Below are positions 8,282-16,971 of a stretch of DNA of 64,000 nucleotides, in pieces. The translations under genes were made by a program, and so were the position numbers. How positions within the stretch are numbered: the first letter of the stretch is position 1; each line of letters starts with the position of its first letter. A model generated the notes under the pieces. The model saw only the letters and a list, made by a program, of their open reading frames with translations. It was not told the origin of the DNA and ran no database searches. The DNA lies in assembly GCF_000732925.1 (NCBI RefSeq), contig NZ_CP008953.1:6014001-6078000 (forward strand), given 5' to 3'. The stretch comes from Amycolatopsis japonica. GTDB taxonomy: Bacteria > Actinomycetota > Actinomycetes > Mycobacteriales > Pseudonocardiaceae.

Positions 8282-8938
8282 TCAATCAAGCAGAGCAGCG
8301 CGATGGGCGAGCAGGGCGGCCTGCACACGATTGACGCACCCGAGTTTGGCGAGGATACGACTGACGTGGGTTTTCACCGTGGCTTCGCTGAGATAGAGCT
8401 CGGCGGCGATACCGGTGTTGGACAGACCGCGAGCGACCGCGACGAGCACTTCACGTTCTTTGGCGGTCAATACCTCGAGCCGCCGTTCGGCGTCGGCTCG
8501 CGGCCCGGTGACCGGATCGCCCGCGGTGAACCGGGTAAGGAGACGGCGGGTGACCTTGGGAGAGAGCATCGCGTCTCCACGGGCGGCGGACCGTACCGCG
8601 GCGAGCATGTCGTTCGCCGTGGCGTCCTTGAGCAGGAAACCGACCGCTCCGGCATGCAGCGCGGTGTCGACGTATTCGTCGAGATCGAAGGTCGTCAAGA
8701 CCACGACTTTCGGCGGGTCCGTCAACCCCTGTAGCCGGCGAGCGGCGTCGAGACCGTCGACACGGGGCATCCGGATGTCCAGCAGGACCACATCGGGCCG
8801 GGTGGACCTGGCCAGACTCGTCGCCTCTGCACCGTCAGCGGCCTCACCTGCGACGATGACGTCGTCGGCGGACTCCATGATCGTGCGCAGCATCGAACGC
8901 ACCATCCACTCGTCGTCGACGATGAGAACACGGATCAC
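8282..8938 (-). CDS. NarL/FixJ-family response regulator
   Basis: A 218-residue two-domain regulator. The receiver domain covers residues 1-120: acidic pocket Asp8-Asp9, phospho-acceptor Asp54 in VVLLDIRMP, conserved Lys104 in FLLKDA. A LuxR-type helix-turn-helix follows at about 150-205 (LTAKEREVLVAVARGLSNTGIAAELYLSEATVKTHVSRILAKL). Its ATG overlaps the kinase stop by 4 bp (ATGA), marking a classic two-gene two-component operon. No target site is recognisable. The divergent membrane reductase gene at 10222 is a candidate target by position only. Confidence 0.93.
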   Translation of the reverse strand: MIRVLIVDDEWMVRSMLRTIMESADDVIVAGEAADGAEATSLARSTRPDVVLLDIRMPRVDGLDAARRLQGLTDPPKVVVLTTFDLDEYVDTALHAGAVGFLLKDATANDMLAAVRSAARGDAMLSPKVTRRLLTRFTAGDPVTGPRADAERRLEVLTAKEREVLVAVARGLSNTGIAAELYLSEATVKTHVSRILAKLGCVNRVQAALLAHRAALLD

Positions 8939-10080
8939 CGTTCGGACTCCCCGGTGACGGGGACCACGGCTTCGACGAGAAAACCCCCGCCCGCGGTGGG
9001 CCCCGCGGTCAGTTCGCCCCCGAGGAGCCGGATTCGCTCGGCGATACCGAGCAAACCGTGTCCGCCGCCGGGCAAACCACCCTGTCGTTCGATCTCGGTG
9101 CCGGCCTCATTGAGCACGACGAGCCGAATCAGGTCGGTTTCACGACGTACGCGGACTTGGGTTACGGCATCGCCGGCGTACTTCCGGACGTTGGTGAGCG
9201 CTTCTTGGACCACCCGGTACACCGCCTGTTGGACCAGCGCGGGTGCGGGCACGCCGGAGTTCACGTCAAGGACGACAGGAACACCTAGCGCCCGGGTCTG
9301 GTCCACCAGATCGGCGAGATCCGCCAAACCTGGTTGCGGCGTAAGCGGAACCGCACTATCGGCTCGCAAGACGGACACCAGGGAGCGCAGTTCGTCCAGT
9401 GCCGCGCGTCCGATCGTCCCTATCCGTGCGGCGACCGTGGTGACGTCGCGGCCGCGTGTCGCTTCCAGCGCGGTCGCGTGCAGCACTATGAGCGAAACGC
9501 GGTGGGTGACGACGTCGTGCATGTCGCGGGCGATCTGGGCACGTTCGTCACTGCGTGCCTGCTGAACCCTCAGGTCCCGGTCCTGTTCGGCCTGTTCGAC
9601 CCGTTCACGCATCTCGGCGATCAGCTCGCGCCGGGTGCCGACATAGAGGCCCAGCAGGGCGGGAGCCACGCAGACGGCGACGCATTGCGGAAGACTCGCG
9701 TCGAACCCGCCGAGCCGCCAGATCGGTACGCCGACCACGACCAGCGTGACGAACGTGCCGACGGCGGTGAGCCGCCACGAGCGGGTGCGTTCGGCCACGG
9801 TGTACTGCGCCAACACGACCGCGAAGATCCCCGACAGCGCCACCCAGCCCGTCAGCGCGATGACCGCGAACCACCACTGATGGCGCCGCCGGAACCAGGC
9901 CGCGCCCCCCACCAGTATCGCGGCCGGGAGCCAGAACCACAGCGGAGGCTGCCAGCGGAAGTAGCCGTAGATGAGACCCGAAACCGCGAACGGGGTGGTC
10001 GTCAGCGCGCAGCAGACCGCCAGCACACCGTCGGCCACCCGCGTCGGCACGGGGAACGGAAGCGCGACCTCGATGGGCAT
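8935..10080 (-). CDS. Sensor histidine kinase, HisKA_3 (NarL-partner) type
   Basis: About 381 residues. The N-terminal 150 residues hold four to five hydrophobic segments with short loops, so the signal is probably sensed in or at the membrane. A coiled stretch (residues 150-178) leads to the dimerisation box ARDMHDVVTHRVSLI with phospho-acceptor His188. A HATPase domain is at the C-terminus (ALTNVRKYAG as N-box, GGGHGLLGIAERI as G-box). The frame stays open far upstream (to 10467), but that part is arginine-rich shadow sequence over the divergent gene. ATG at 10080 was chosen; a TTG at 10089 preceded by GGAGGTGATC is an alternative. Confidence 0.88.
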   Translation of the reverse strand: MPIEVALPFPVPTRVADGVLAVCCALTTTPFAVSGLIYGYFRWQPPLWFWLPAAILVGGAAWFRRRHQWWFAVIALTGWVALSGIFAVVLAQYTVAERTRSWRLTAVGTFVTLVVVGVPIWRLGGFDASLPQCVAVCVAPALLGLYVGTRRELIAEMRERVEQAEQDRDLRVQQARSDERAQIARDMHDVVTHRVSLIVLHATALEATRGRDVTTVAARIGTIGRAALDELRSLVSVLRADSAVPLTPQPGLADLADLVDQTRALGVPVVLDVNSGVPAPALVQQAVYRVVQEALTNVRKYAGDAVTQVRVRRETDLIRLVVLNEAGTEIERQGGLPGGGHGLLGIAERIRLLGGELTAGPTAGGGFLVEAVVPVTGESER

Positions 10081-10221
10081 ACCGATCAACGTAATCCGAT
10101 CACCTCCGAAGGGCATCAGTGGAAAGTTGTAGTCGCGGGTGACGGGTATCCCTCTCTCGGCGTGCGTTTCGCGTCGTCGTGCCGATGCGACTGGTGCGGC
10201 CCGAATACGACACTTCAGCAC

Positions 10222-12000
10222 ATGACGAAATCCCTTTTCCATGATTGGCGCAAAATGTCCCCTCGGGCACGCCCGCGAGGATGGCAACTCGGCTTCGCGG
10301 CGTTCTCCGTCGTCGCGATCTTGGTCCTGTTTCCCGGGGAGAACACTCTTCTGCCGACGATCCGCACGATGGGGGTGATCGGTTACGCCGTAGCGGCCGC
10401 CCTGTCCCTCGGGTGCGCCGTCGGCTTGCCGAAGCCTGGCGCTAGAAGGCTTGCCATCGGCTTCCACCTCGCATTCGTGCCGCTGCAGTTCCTCTTCGCC
10501 TTCCCGAACCCGGTGCCGAACTTCGGAATCGCGCTTTCGGTGGCGATCGTGGTCGGTCTGCAGCCTCGGTTCCCCCGGCTTTCACTACGGGTCAGGAAGA
10601 TCTGGCTCATCCTGCACATCGGCTTCAGCGTCGGCTGGCTGGGCCTTTCGCTGGGAATGCTCACACTCGCGCTTGTCGGACTCCTCGCCGACACCCACGC
10701 CGTGCGGCACGGCGCCTACGAGATCTTCCACGTCTTCGACCTTGTGATCGTGATCCCCAGTGTGGTGTTGACGATCGTGACCGGTCTCGTCCTTTCGCTG
10801 GGGACGCCGTGGGGGCTGGTCAAGCACCGGTGGGTGCTGACTAAATTCCTGATCTCCCTGAGCATCCCGGCCGCGGCCGCCGTGGAAAGCAGATGGGTCA
10901 GCGAACTGGTCGCACGCACGGAAGACCCGGCCGCCACGGCGGGGTCATTGGGTGTCGCACTCGTCGTCACCGTCGGGTGTTTCGCGATCTCGCTGTGGAC
11001 CGCCACCATCCTGTCCGTCTCGAAACCGTGGGGTAGAACCCGTTGGGGCCGGGACGACTCCGATCCTTCCCTCCCTGTCATCGTCACCCATCGGCGACGA
11101 GTCGCCGAAGACACCGTCGAGCTGACTTTGGCCTCTGTCGGTGCGCATCGCCTGCCCCCGTGGACACCTGGTGCGCACGTCGATCTGATCATGCCGTCGG
11201 GCTTGATCCGCCAATATTCGCTGTGCGGGGACCCCGCCGACACGCACGAATACCGGCTCGCCGTGCTGCGCGAGGATTCGGGCCGTGGCGGTTCAGTCGA
11301 AGCACACGCTCTGACGCGAGGGGCCGAGGTAAGGATCCGACGGCCCCGCAACAACTTCCCGATCGCCGAGGCTCCGGCGTACCTGTTCGTCGCCGGCGGC
11401 ATCGGGATCACGCCCTTCCTGCCGATGCTCCCCCGTCTCACCGTGGCCGGTGTTCCCTGGCGGCTGGTGTACCGCGGGCGGTCACTCGCCCGAATGGCTT
11501 ATGCAGGTCCACTCGCCGCGACCTATCCGGATCAGGTCTCTTTGTACCCCGCCGACACGTGCCCTCGGCCGGATTTGACAGCGTTGATGCGAACGCTGCC
11601 CGACCGCTCCGCGGTGTACTGCTGCGGTCCCACGAGATTGATCGAAGCGGTGACCGAGGCGATGCCGATCGGCTGTCCACAGGGGACACTGCATGTCGAA
11701 AGGTTCGCCTCCACGGCTCGGGCCGGGGAAAACCACGCGTTCGAGGCGGAGCTGCGACGCAGCGGGCGGACCGTGTCGGTACCCGCGGACGGCACCCTGT
11801 TGGCCGCCATTCACGAAGTCGACCCCGCCGTGCCCGCGTCCTGCGTCGACGGGGTCTGCGGCAGCTGCCTCACTCCGGTGCTCGCCGGCGTTCCCGACCA
11901 CCGGGACGATGTACTACAACCCCATGAACGAGACCGCACCGACGTTATTTATCCGTGTGTCTCACGGGCCCGGGGCGGCAAGATCGTGCTCGATGTCTAA
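10222..12000 (+). CDS. Membrane domain fused to a phthalate dioxygenase reductase-type FMN/NAD/2Fe-2S reductase
   Basis: A 592-residue fusion. Residues 1 to about 275 form a membrane region with seven or so hydrophobic segments, resembling DUF2269-type integral membrane proteins. Residues 285-500 form a flavin/NAD reductase: RQYSLCGDPADTHEYRLAV (flavin binding), VAGGIGITPFLPM (NAD-site glycines), VYCCGPTRLI. The C-terminal 85 residues are a plant-type ferredoxin with CVDGVCGSCLTPVLAG and a fourth Cys near the end (IYPCVSRA), a full 2Fe-2S ligand set. Soluble relatives feed electrons to Rieske oxygenases, but no oxygenase lies nearby. The start at 10222 gives the full membrane part; no strong ribosome-binding site is visible. 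Confidence 0.8.
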   Translation: MTKSLFHDWRKMSPRARPRGWQLGFAAFSVVAILVLFPGENTLLPTIRTMGVIGYAVAAALSLGCAVGLPKPGARRLAIGFHLAFVPLQFLFAFPNPVPNFGIALSVAIVVGLQPRFPRLSLRVRKIWLILHIGFSVGWLGLSLGMLTLALVGLLADTHAVRHGAYEIFHVFDLVIVIPSVVLTIVTGLVLSLGTPWGLVKHRWVLTKFLISLSIPAAAAVESRWVSELVARTEDPAATAGSLGVALVVTVGCFAISLWTATILSVSKPWGRTRWGRDDSDPSLPVIVTHRRRVAEDTVELTLASVGAHRLPPWTPGAHVDLIMPSGLIRQYSLCGDPADTHEYRLAVLREDSGRGGSVEAHALTRGAEVRIRRPRNNFPIAEAPAYLFVAGGIGITPFLPMLPRLTVAGVPWRLVYRGRSLARMAYAGPLAATYPDQVSLYPADTCPRPDLTALMRTLPDRSAVYCCGPTRLIEAVTEAMPIGCPQGTLHVERFASTARAGENHAFEAELRRSGRTVSVPADGTLLAAIHEVDPAVPASCVDGVCGSCLTPVLAGVPDHRDDVLQPHERDRTDVIYPCVSRARGGKIVLDV

Positions 12001-12003
12001 GCC

Positions 12004-13239
12004 TCAGTTCACGCAGCCGGCCATCGCGGGCGGCGTGGAGGCACCGGACGACGAAGGCGGAGCCGCGATCGAAGAAGTGGCCGCGACCGGCTTGATCCCG
12101 ATCCCGCCGGTCGAATCCCCCACCGCGGCGACACTCGTCGCGTTCAGCGCGGACTTCACGAACGCCTTCACCTCGGCCGGATCGACCTTCACCGCGTCAC
12201 CATCGGACGGCGTCGGCAGCGAAAGGCTCTGCACGGGGATCGTCTGGAACTTCAGCGCCCCCGAGCTCATCCCCCGCAACTGCTGCGCGAAGCCGAGCAC
12301 GTCCCAGCCGCGGTCGAGCACGACCGATCCCTGGATCGCGCCGATCAGGGAGCTCAGCCTGGTGGGATCGGTGAAGGTCCCGGCGTCGAGGACGGTCTTG
12401 GCCATGCTCGACAGGAACGCCTGCTGCCGCGCGATGCGGTCCAGGTCGCTGGGCAGGCCGTGCCGCTGCCGCACGAAGGCCAGCGCCTGCGGGCCCGAAA
12501 GCAACTGCTTGCCCGCCGGGAACGACGCACCGGAGAACTTGTCCTGCACGGGGTTGTTGAGGCAGACCTCGACACCGCCGACGGCTTCGCTCAGCGCGGA
12601 GAACCCGGCGAGGTTGACGGCGGCGTAGTGGTTGATGGACAGGCCGGTGAACTGCTCGATCGTCTGGATCGTGAGCTTGGCGCCCGCCTCGTTGGCCTTG
12701 ACCTCGAGCTGCGGGCCGGACAGGCCCTGCGCGCGCAGCGTGTTCATCGCGGCGTTCTTGCCGCGGCTGTACGCCGAATTGATCTTGTGCTTGCCGAATC
12801 CGCCCGCGATGTCCACATAGGAATCACGCGGGATGGAGATGGCCGTGGCGCCCGCCCCGCCCGCCGGGATGTGGACCACGATCATGGTGTCGGTGGTGTC
12901 GCCGCCGTCGTCGCCGCTTCCGGCGTGCAACGCGTCGAGGACGTTCTGCGGCAACGGGTTCCCGTTGGTGTCGGTCCGGGAGTCGATTCCGACGAGCAGG
13001 ATGTTCTGCGCCACCTTCAGCGGTTCGCCCGCCGGGCCGTCGGGTACCTGCGCGGAGGGGGCGATCACGTCGGCCGTGACGATCGCTTCGTCCAAACGGC
13101 TCAGCTGGGTCCACGCGAAACCCGTGACCCCCACGACCGCCGTCGACACCAGGCCCAGTGCGACACGGCCGCCGATCCGCCGTCCTCGCGACGTGAGCAG
13201 CACGACCTTCTCCCCGCTTCCGTGAATGATCCCCCGCAT
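12004..13239 (-). CDS. LytR-CpsA-Psr (LCP) family cell-wall glycopolymer ligase
   Basis: A 411-residue membrane-anchored protein: basic N-terminus, one transmembrane helix at about residues 24-42 (VALGLVSTAVVGVTGFAW), then an extracytoplasmic LCP domain. Conserved landmarks are NILLVGIDSRTD, DTTDTMIVVHIPAGG, AISIPRDSYVDI with the conserved Arg-Asp, KINSAYSRG, and LAFVRQRHGLPSDLDRIARQQAFL with the Arg residues that bind the pyrophosphate of the lipid carrier. LCP enzymes transfer lipid-linked polymers such as arabinogalactan or teichoic acid to peptidoglycan. The Ser/Thr/Pro-rich tail ends SSGASTPPAMAGCVN. Its stop lies 3 bp from the convergent reductase stop. Confidence 0.92.
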   Translation of the reverse strand: MRGIIHGSGEKVVLLTSRGRRIGGRVALGLVSTAVVGVTGFAWTQLSRLDEAIVTADVIAPSAQVPDGPAGEPLKVAQNILLVGIDSRTDTNGNPLPQNVLDALHAGSGDDGGDTTDTMIVVHIPAGGAGATAISIPRDSYVDIAGGFGKHKINSAYSRGKNAAMNTLRAQGLSGPQLEVKANEAGAKLTIQTIEQFTGLSINHYAAVNLAGFSALSEAVGGVEVCLNNPVQDKFSGASFPAGKQLLSGPQALAFVRQRHGLPSDLDRIARQQAFLSSMAKTVLDAGTFTDPTRLSSLIGAIQGSVVLDRGWDVLGFAQQLRGMSSGALKFQTIPVQSLSLPTPSDGDAVKVDPAEVKAFVKSALNATSVAAVGDSTGGIGIKPVAATSSIAAPPSSSGASTPPAMAGCVN

Positions 13240-13378
13240 TCGAGGATCACCGCGTTAGCTGGGAATTACCTGAGAAACGTGTCATAAGCGGGTCTTAAAG
13301 CCCGTTCGGACCATTCGAAGTGATCAAGCAGACAGCCGATCGCGACACCGAGTGCCGGACCGACCGCGTAGCGCTTCC

Positions 13379-14122
13379 CTAGCGGGGCATGCGGCGCCAG
13401 ATCGCCCGTGGCACCACGCGCATCACCGCGAACATGGGCCTCAGGAGTCCCGGTACCCACACCGTTCCCCGGCGCTTCCGGAGCGCGGCGACCGTCGCGT
13501 CGGCGACCTGATCGGGAGTGCTGGAGAACGGCGCCGGCGACATGCCCTCGGTCATCCGGCCGATCACGAAGCCCGGGCGGACGAGCAGCAGCCGCACACC
13601 GGTGCCGTGCAGGGCGTCGGCCAGTCCGCTCGCGAAACCGTCGAGGCCCGCCTTCGCCGATCCGTAGACGTAGTTCGCCCGCCGGACCCGCACCCCGGCG
13701 ACCGAGGAGAAGACCACGAGGCTGCCGTTTCCTTGCTCACGAAGCACATTGGCCACATGCGTCAGCACACTCACATGAGCCACATAGTCGGTGTGCACGA
13801 TCGCGACGGCGTGTCCGGCGTCCGCTTCGGCACGCGTCTGGTCGCCGAGGATCCCGAAGGCGGTGACGACGACGTCGAGCGGTCCGTGTTCCGCGACGAC
13901 CTTCTCCAGGAACGGCCCGTGCGCGGCGAGGTCGTCGGCGTCGAACTCGACGGCGTCGACGGTCTCCGCCCCCGCGGCCAGCAGCCGTTCCGACTCCGCG
14001 CCGAGGTCCGCGCTCCGTCGCGCGGCCAGCACGATCCGGCGCGCCCCGCCCTTGGCGAGCCGTTCCGCGACCGCGAGGCCGATCTCGCTGCGTCCGCCCA
14101 GTACCAGCACCGTTCCGCTCAC
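13379..14122 (-). CDS. DprE2-like short-chain dehydrogenase
   Basis: About 247 residues. The Rossmann signature VLVLGGRSEIGLAVAERLA replaces the usual SDR TGxxxGIG, as in DprE2, the decaprenylphosphoryl-2-keto-ribose reductase of arabinan synthesis. Further DprE2-like features are VTAFGILGDQTRAEAD, SSVAGVRVRRANYVYGSAKAGLDGFASGL with the catalytic Ser, Tyr and Lys, and a C-terminal RVVPRAIWRRMPR. The GTG at 14122 begins directly before the Rossmann fold; a GTG at 14167 would add 15 low-complexity residues reaching towards the tetR operator. No dprE1 partner is adjacent, so it may be a paralogue with another role. Confidence 0.75.
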   Translation of the reverse strand: MSGTVLVLGGRSEIGLAVAERLAKGGARRIVLAARRSADLGAESERLLAAGAETVDAVEFDADDLAAHGPFLEKVVAEHGPLDVVVTAFGILGDQTRAEADAGHAVAIVHTDYVAHVSVLTHVANVLREQGNGSLVVFSSVAGVRVRRANYVYGSAKAGLDGFASGLADALHGTGVRLLLVRPGFVIGRMTEGMSPAPFSSTPDQVADATVAALRKRRGTVWVPGLLRPMFAVMRVVPRAIWRRMPR

Positions 14123-14177
14123 CCGCCGCAGTCTGCCAGGCGGCCCGGCGCCGACCGGCAGTGGCACGGTTCACAAA

Positions 14178-14208
14178 CTGCAATTTTGCAGTATCTGCAT
14201 CTTTGCGC
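14178..14208. promoter_or_regulatory. Tandem palindromic operator upstream of tetR
   Basis: CTGCAATTTTGCAG (14178-14191) is a 6-bp-arm palindrome. A second, weaker copy, CTGCATCTTTGCGC, begins 17 bp further on at 14195. Both lie within 45 bp upstream of the TetR ATG at 14223 and in the divergent promoter of the DprE2-like gene, the usual layout for TetR autoregulation. Confidence 0.6.
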
Positions 14209-14222
14209 GTATCGTGGTGCTC

Positions 14223-14849
14223 ATGCCCGAACCCGTCAAAGGTCTCCGCGAGCGCAAGCGGCTGGAAACCCACCGCGCGCTGGCGACCACCGCCGTCCGG
14301 CTCGTCGCCGAACGCGGCCTGGACCAGGTGACGGTCGAGGACATCAGCGCGGCCGCGGGGGTTTCACCGCGCACGTTCTTCAACTACTTCGCGTCCAAAG
14401 AGGACGCTGTGGTCATCGCGCACGCCGACACCGCGGAGCGGACCCAGCGCACCATCGAGAAGTTCCTTGCCACGCCGAAGGAAGTCAGCACTCCGCGCGC
14501 TTTCGTCGACGCGCTGAAGGAAGACTTCGCCCAAGTAGACGAGAACCGCGAAGAGTGGCTCGGCCGCATGAAGGCCATTCAGGAGAACGCCACCCTGCAT
14601 TCGCGCGCGGTGGCCATGAACCACGACACCATCGCGCCGATGATCGAGGCGATCGCCCGCCGCACGGGCGTGGATCCGAAGGCCGATCTGTACCCGGCGC
14701 TGGTGCTGTCCACGCTCGGCGGCGCGGTCAACGCCGTGCTGATGCTCTGGTATCAGCACGACGGCCGGATGTCCGCGCTCGACCTGCTGGACGACGCCGT
14801 CGAACTGCTTCTCGCCGGGCTCCCGGAGCCCGGCGGCCGCGCGCGCTGA
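14223..14849 (+). CDS. TetR-family transcriptional regulator
   Basis: A 208-residue repressor. The N-terminal helix-turn-helix is clear: RLVAERGLDQVTVEDISAAAGVSPRTFFNYFASKEDAV (residues 27-64), the SPRTFFNYF recognition helix being typical. The remaining 140 residues are the helical ligand domain with no family-specific motif. ATG at 14223 was chosen because the HTH lies at the normal distance and the operator lies just upstream; the longer in-frame extension runs over the divergent gene. It is followed after 37 bp by an MFS exporter, the classical drug-responsive TetR/efflux arrangement. Confidence 0.9.
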   Translation: MPEPVKGLRERKRLETHRALATTAVRLVAERGLDQVTVEDISAAAGVSPRTFFNYFASKEDAVVIAHADTAERTQRTIEKFLATPKEVSTPRAFVDALKEDFAQVDENREEWLGRMKAIQENATLHSRAVAMNHDTIAPMIEAIARRTGVDPKADLYPALVLSTLGGAVNAVLMLWYQHDGRMSALDLLDDAVELLLAGLPEPGGRAR

Positions 14850-14886
14850 CGCGCCCGGCACCACAGGAACACGAAGGGGGACCACC

Positions 14887-16452
14887 ATGTCCGTATCCAC
14901 GACCGAACCACGAGAACCGGAGGCCCCGGCGGGCTCGATGGGCCGCAAACAGGTCCTCGAAGCGATGTCGGGGCTGATGATGGGCATGTTCGTCGCCATC
15001 CTCGCCTCGACGGTGGTCGCGAACGCGTTGCCGCGGATCGTCTCCGAGCTCGGCGGCTCGCAGGCGTCCTACACCTGGGTGGTCACCACCGAACTGCTCG
15101 CGATGACCGCGACGGTGCCGCTCTGGGGCAAGCTTTCCGATCTGTACAACAAGAAGCTGCTGATCCAGCTTTCGCTCGGGTTGTTCGTGGTCGGTTCGCT
15201 GGTCGCCGGGTTCGCCGGCAACATCGAGCTCCTGATCGGCAGCCGGGTCGCGCAGGGCATCGGCGCGGGCGGGCTCACCGCGCTCGCGCAGGTGATCATG
15301 GCGGCCATCGTCTCGCCGCGTGAACTCGGGAAGTACTCGGGGATCTTCGGTGCCGTGTTCGCCGTCGGGACCATCGCGGGCCCGCTGATCGGCGGGGTCA
15401 TGGTGGACACGTCGTGGCTCGGCTGGCGCTGGTGCTTCTTCCTCGGGGTCCCGTTCGCGATCGCGGCGATCCTGCTGCTGCAGCGCACCCTGAACCTGCC
15501 GACGATCCGGCGTGACGTGAAGGTCGACTACCTCGGCGCGTTCCTGATCATGGCCGGTGTCTCGACGCTGCTGGTCTGGTCTTCGCTGGCCGGGCACCAG
15601 TTCGCGTGGGGCTCGTGGTGGACGGTCGGCCTGGTGACCGCGGGCGTGGTCATCCTCGCCCTCGCCGTCTACGTCGAGTCGAAGGTGGCCGAGCCGATCC
15701 TGCCGCTGACCCTGTTCCGCAACCACACGGTCACCCTGACCACCCTCGCGAGCTTCCTCGTCGGTGTCGCGATGTTCGGCGGGACGGTGTTCCTGTCGCA
15801 GTACTTCCAGCTGTCGCTCGGCAAATCGCCGACGGTGGCCGGATTGCTGAGCCTGCCGATGATCTTCGGCATCCTCGTGTCGTCCACGGTTTCGGGCCAG
15901 CTGATCAGCCGGACCGGCCGGTGGAAGAGCCATCTGCTGCTCGGCGCGACGCTGATGACGGCGGGCCTGGCGCTGCTGGGCACGATCGACGCGAAGACGA
16001 ACCTCGTCGTCCTCGGCGCGTACATGGTGCTGCTGGGCGTCGGCGTCGGCATGCTGATGCAGAACCTCGTGCTGGTGTCGCAGAACGACGTCGACGCGCA
16101 CGACCTCGGCACGGCGACCTCGACGCTGTCGTTCTTCCGCAGCCTCGGCGGCTCGATCGGCGTGAGCGCCCTGGGCGCGGTGCTCGCGAACCGGGTCCTC
16201 GCGCTGATGAGCGAGAAGCTCGGGCCGCTGCCCGGCGGTGGCGAGAGCGGCGCGGTGCCGAACATCGCCACGCTGCCCGAACCGGTCGCGAACGTCGTCC
16301 GCGAGGCCTACGGGGAGGCGACCAGCGAGCTGTTCCTCATCAGCGCGCCGATCGCGCTGCTGGTGATCGTCGCCGTCGCCTTCCTCAAGCACAAGCCGCT
16401 CAAGACCCAGTCGGGCAACGAGCGGCTGGCCGAGGAGACCGCCGCCGCCTGA
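14887..16452 (+). CDS. MFS multidrug exporter, DHA2 (EmrB/QacA) family
   Basis: A 521-residue integral membrane protein with about 14 hydrophobic segments, the DHA2 number. Motifs include LASTVVANALPRIVSELGGS in helix 1, WGKLSDLYNKKLLIQ as motif A between helices 2 and 3, and AVFAVGTIAGPLIGGVMVD as antiporter motif C. It is expected to export a toxic or self-made compound in exchange for protons. ATG with GAAGGGGG upstream. It forms a unit with the TetR gene before it, and the intrinsic terminator at 16464 closes the operon. Confidence 0.93.
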   Translation: MSVSTTEPREPEAPAGSMGRKQVLEAMSGLMMGMFVAILASTVVANALPRIVSELGGSQASYTWVVTTELLAMTATVPLWGKLSDLYNKKLLIQLSLGLFVVGSLVAGFAGNIELLIGSRVAQGIGAGGLTALAQVIMAAIVSPRELGKYSGIFGAVFAVGTIAGPLIGGVMVDTSWLGWRWCFFLGVPFAIAAILLLQRTLNLPTIRRDVKVDYLGAFLIMAGVSTLLVWSSLAGHQFAWGSWWTVGLVTAGVVILALAVYVESKVAEPILPLTLFRNHTVTLTTLASFLVGVAMFGGTVFLSQYFQLSLGKSPTVAGLLSLPMIFGILVSSTVSGQLISRTGRWKSHLLLGATLMTAGLALLGTIDAKTNLVVLGAYMVLLGVGVGMLMQNLVLVSQNDVDAHDLGTATSTLSFFRSLGGSIGVSALGAVLANRVLALMSEKLGPLPGGGESGAVPNIATLPEPVANVVREAYGEATSELFLISAPIALLVIVAVAFLKHKPLKTQSGNERLAEETAAA

Positions 16453-16463
16453 TCACCACGACA

Positions 16464-16498
16464 GAGGGGCCCGGTTCGCGGAACCGGGCCCCTCTTTT
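16464..16498 (+). terminator. Rho-independent terminator
   Basis: GAGGGGCCCGGTTC (16464-16477) and GAACCGGGCCCCTC (16481-16494) form a perfect 14-bp stem with loop GCG, followed at once by TTTT. It lies 11 bp after the MFS stop. Confidence 0.9.
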
Positions 16499-16550
16499 CG
16501 CGCGCACGAAGAACACGGTGGAAATTCGAGGAACGCGATATCGAGTGGTT

Positions 16551-16802
16551 TCAGGCGGCGTTGCCGACGCGAATCAGGTGGCGCCGTTCACTACCGGTCA
16601 GCCCGCCGAAAACGCCATGGGCCAATCCGTTGTCCACGGCGTAGGCCAGACAGGCCGATACGACCGGGCACCGCGCGCAGACGGCCTTCGCCCTGGCCGC
16701 CTGACGTGCGCCGGGGCCGGTTTCGGTGACCGGGAAGAACAGTTCGGGATCCTCACCGCGGCAAGCGGCCTCACTCAGGTCTCCCGCCATCCTCATTTCC
16801 AT
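16551..16802 (-). CDS. WhiB-family iron-sulfur regulator
   Basis: An 83-residue protein with the four WhiB cysteines Cys14, Cys42, Cys45 and Cys51 (C...CxxCxxxxxC) that bind a 4Fe-4S cluster. A downstream turn GVFGGLTGSERR corresponds to the family G(V/I)WGG motif with Phe in place of Trp, followed by a basic segment. WhiB proteins modulate transcription by contacting the primary sigma factor. The ATG at 16802 is supported by an excellent ribosome-binding site (AAGGAGGTGAT on the minus strand). It is divergent from the double sigma factor gene; a functional link is possible but unproven. Confidence 0.92.
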   Translation of the reverse strand: MEMRMAGDLSEAACRGEDPELFFPVTETGPGARQAARAKAVCARCPVVSACLAYAVDNGLAHGVFGGLTGSERRHLIRVGNAA

Positions 16803-16971
16803 TTTCCTATCACCTCCTTTTTTCCGATTTTCCCTTCCCCGTCAAACGACTTCCGGGTATCCGGCCGGGTACGCACCGCAAACATCACCTTGACCGAATC
16901 GTTACACTCAGCGGCCCGCTCACTGCACCTGTCCTGTGAGGGCATTCGCGTCAGGCGGCTGAGAGCGGTGA

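Noticed and set aside
9334..10221. In-frame N-terminal extension of the membrane reductase (would make it 888 residues)
   Set aside because: It lies antisense over the histidine kinase gene and has shadow composition; the membrane domain starts naturally at 10222.
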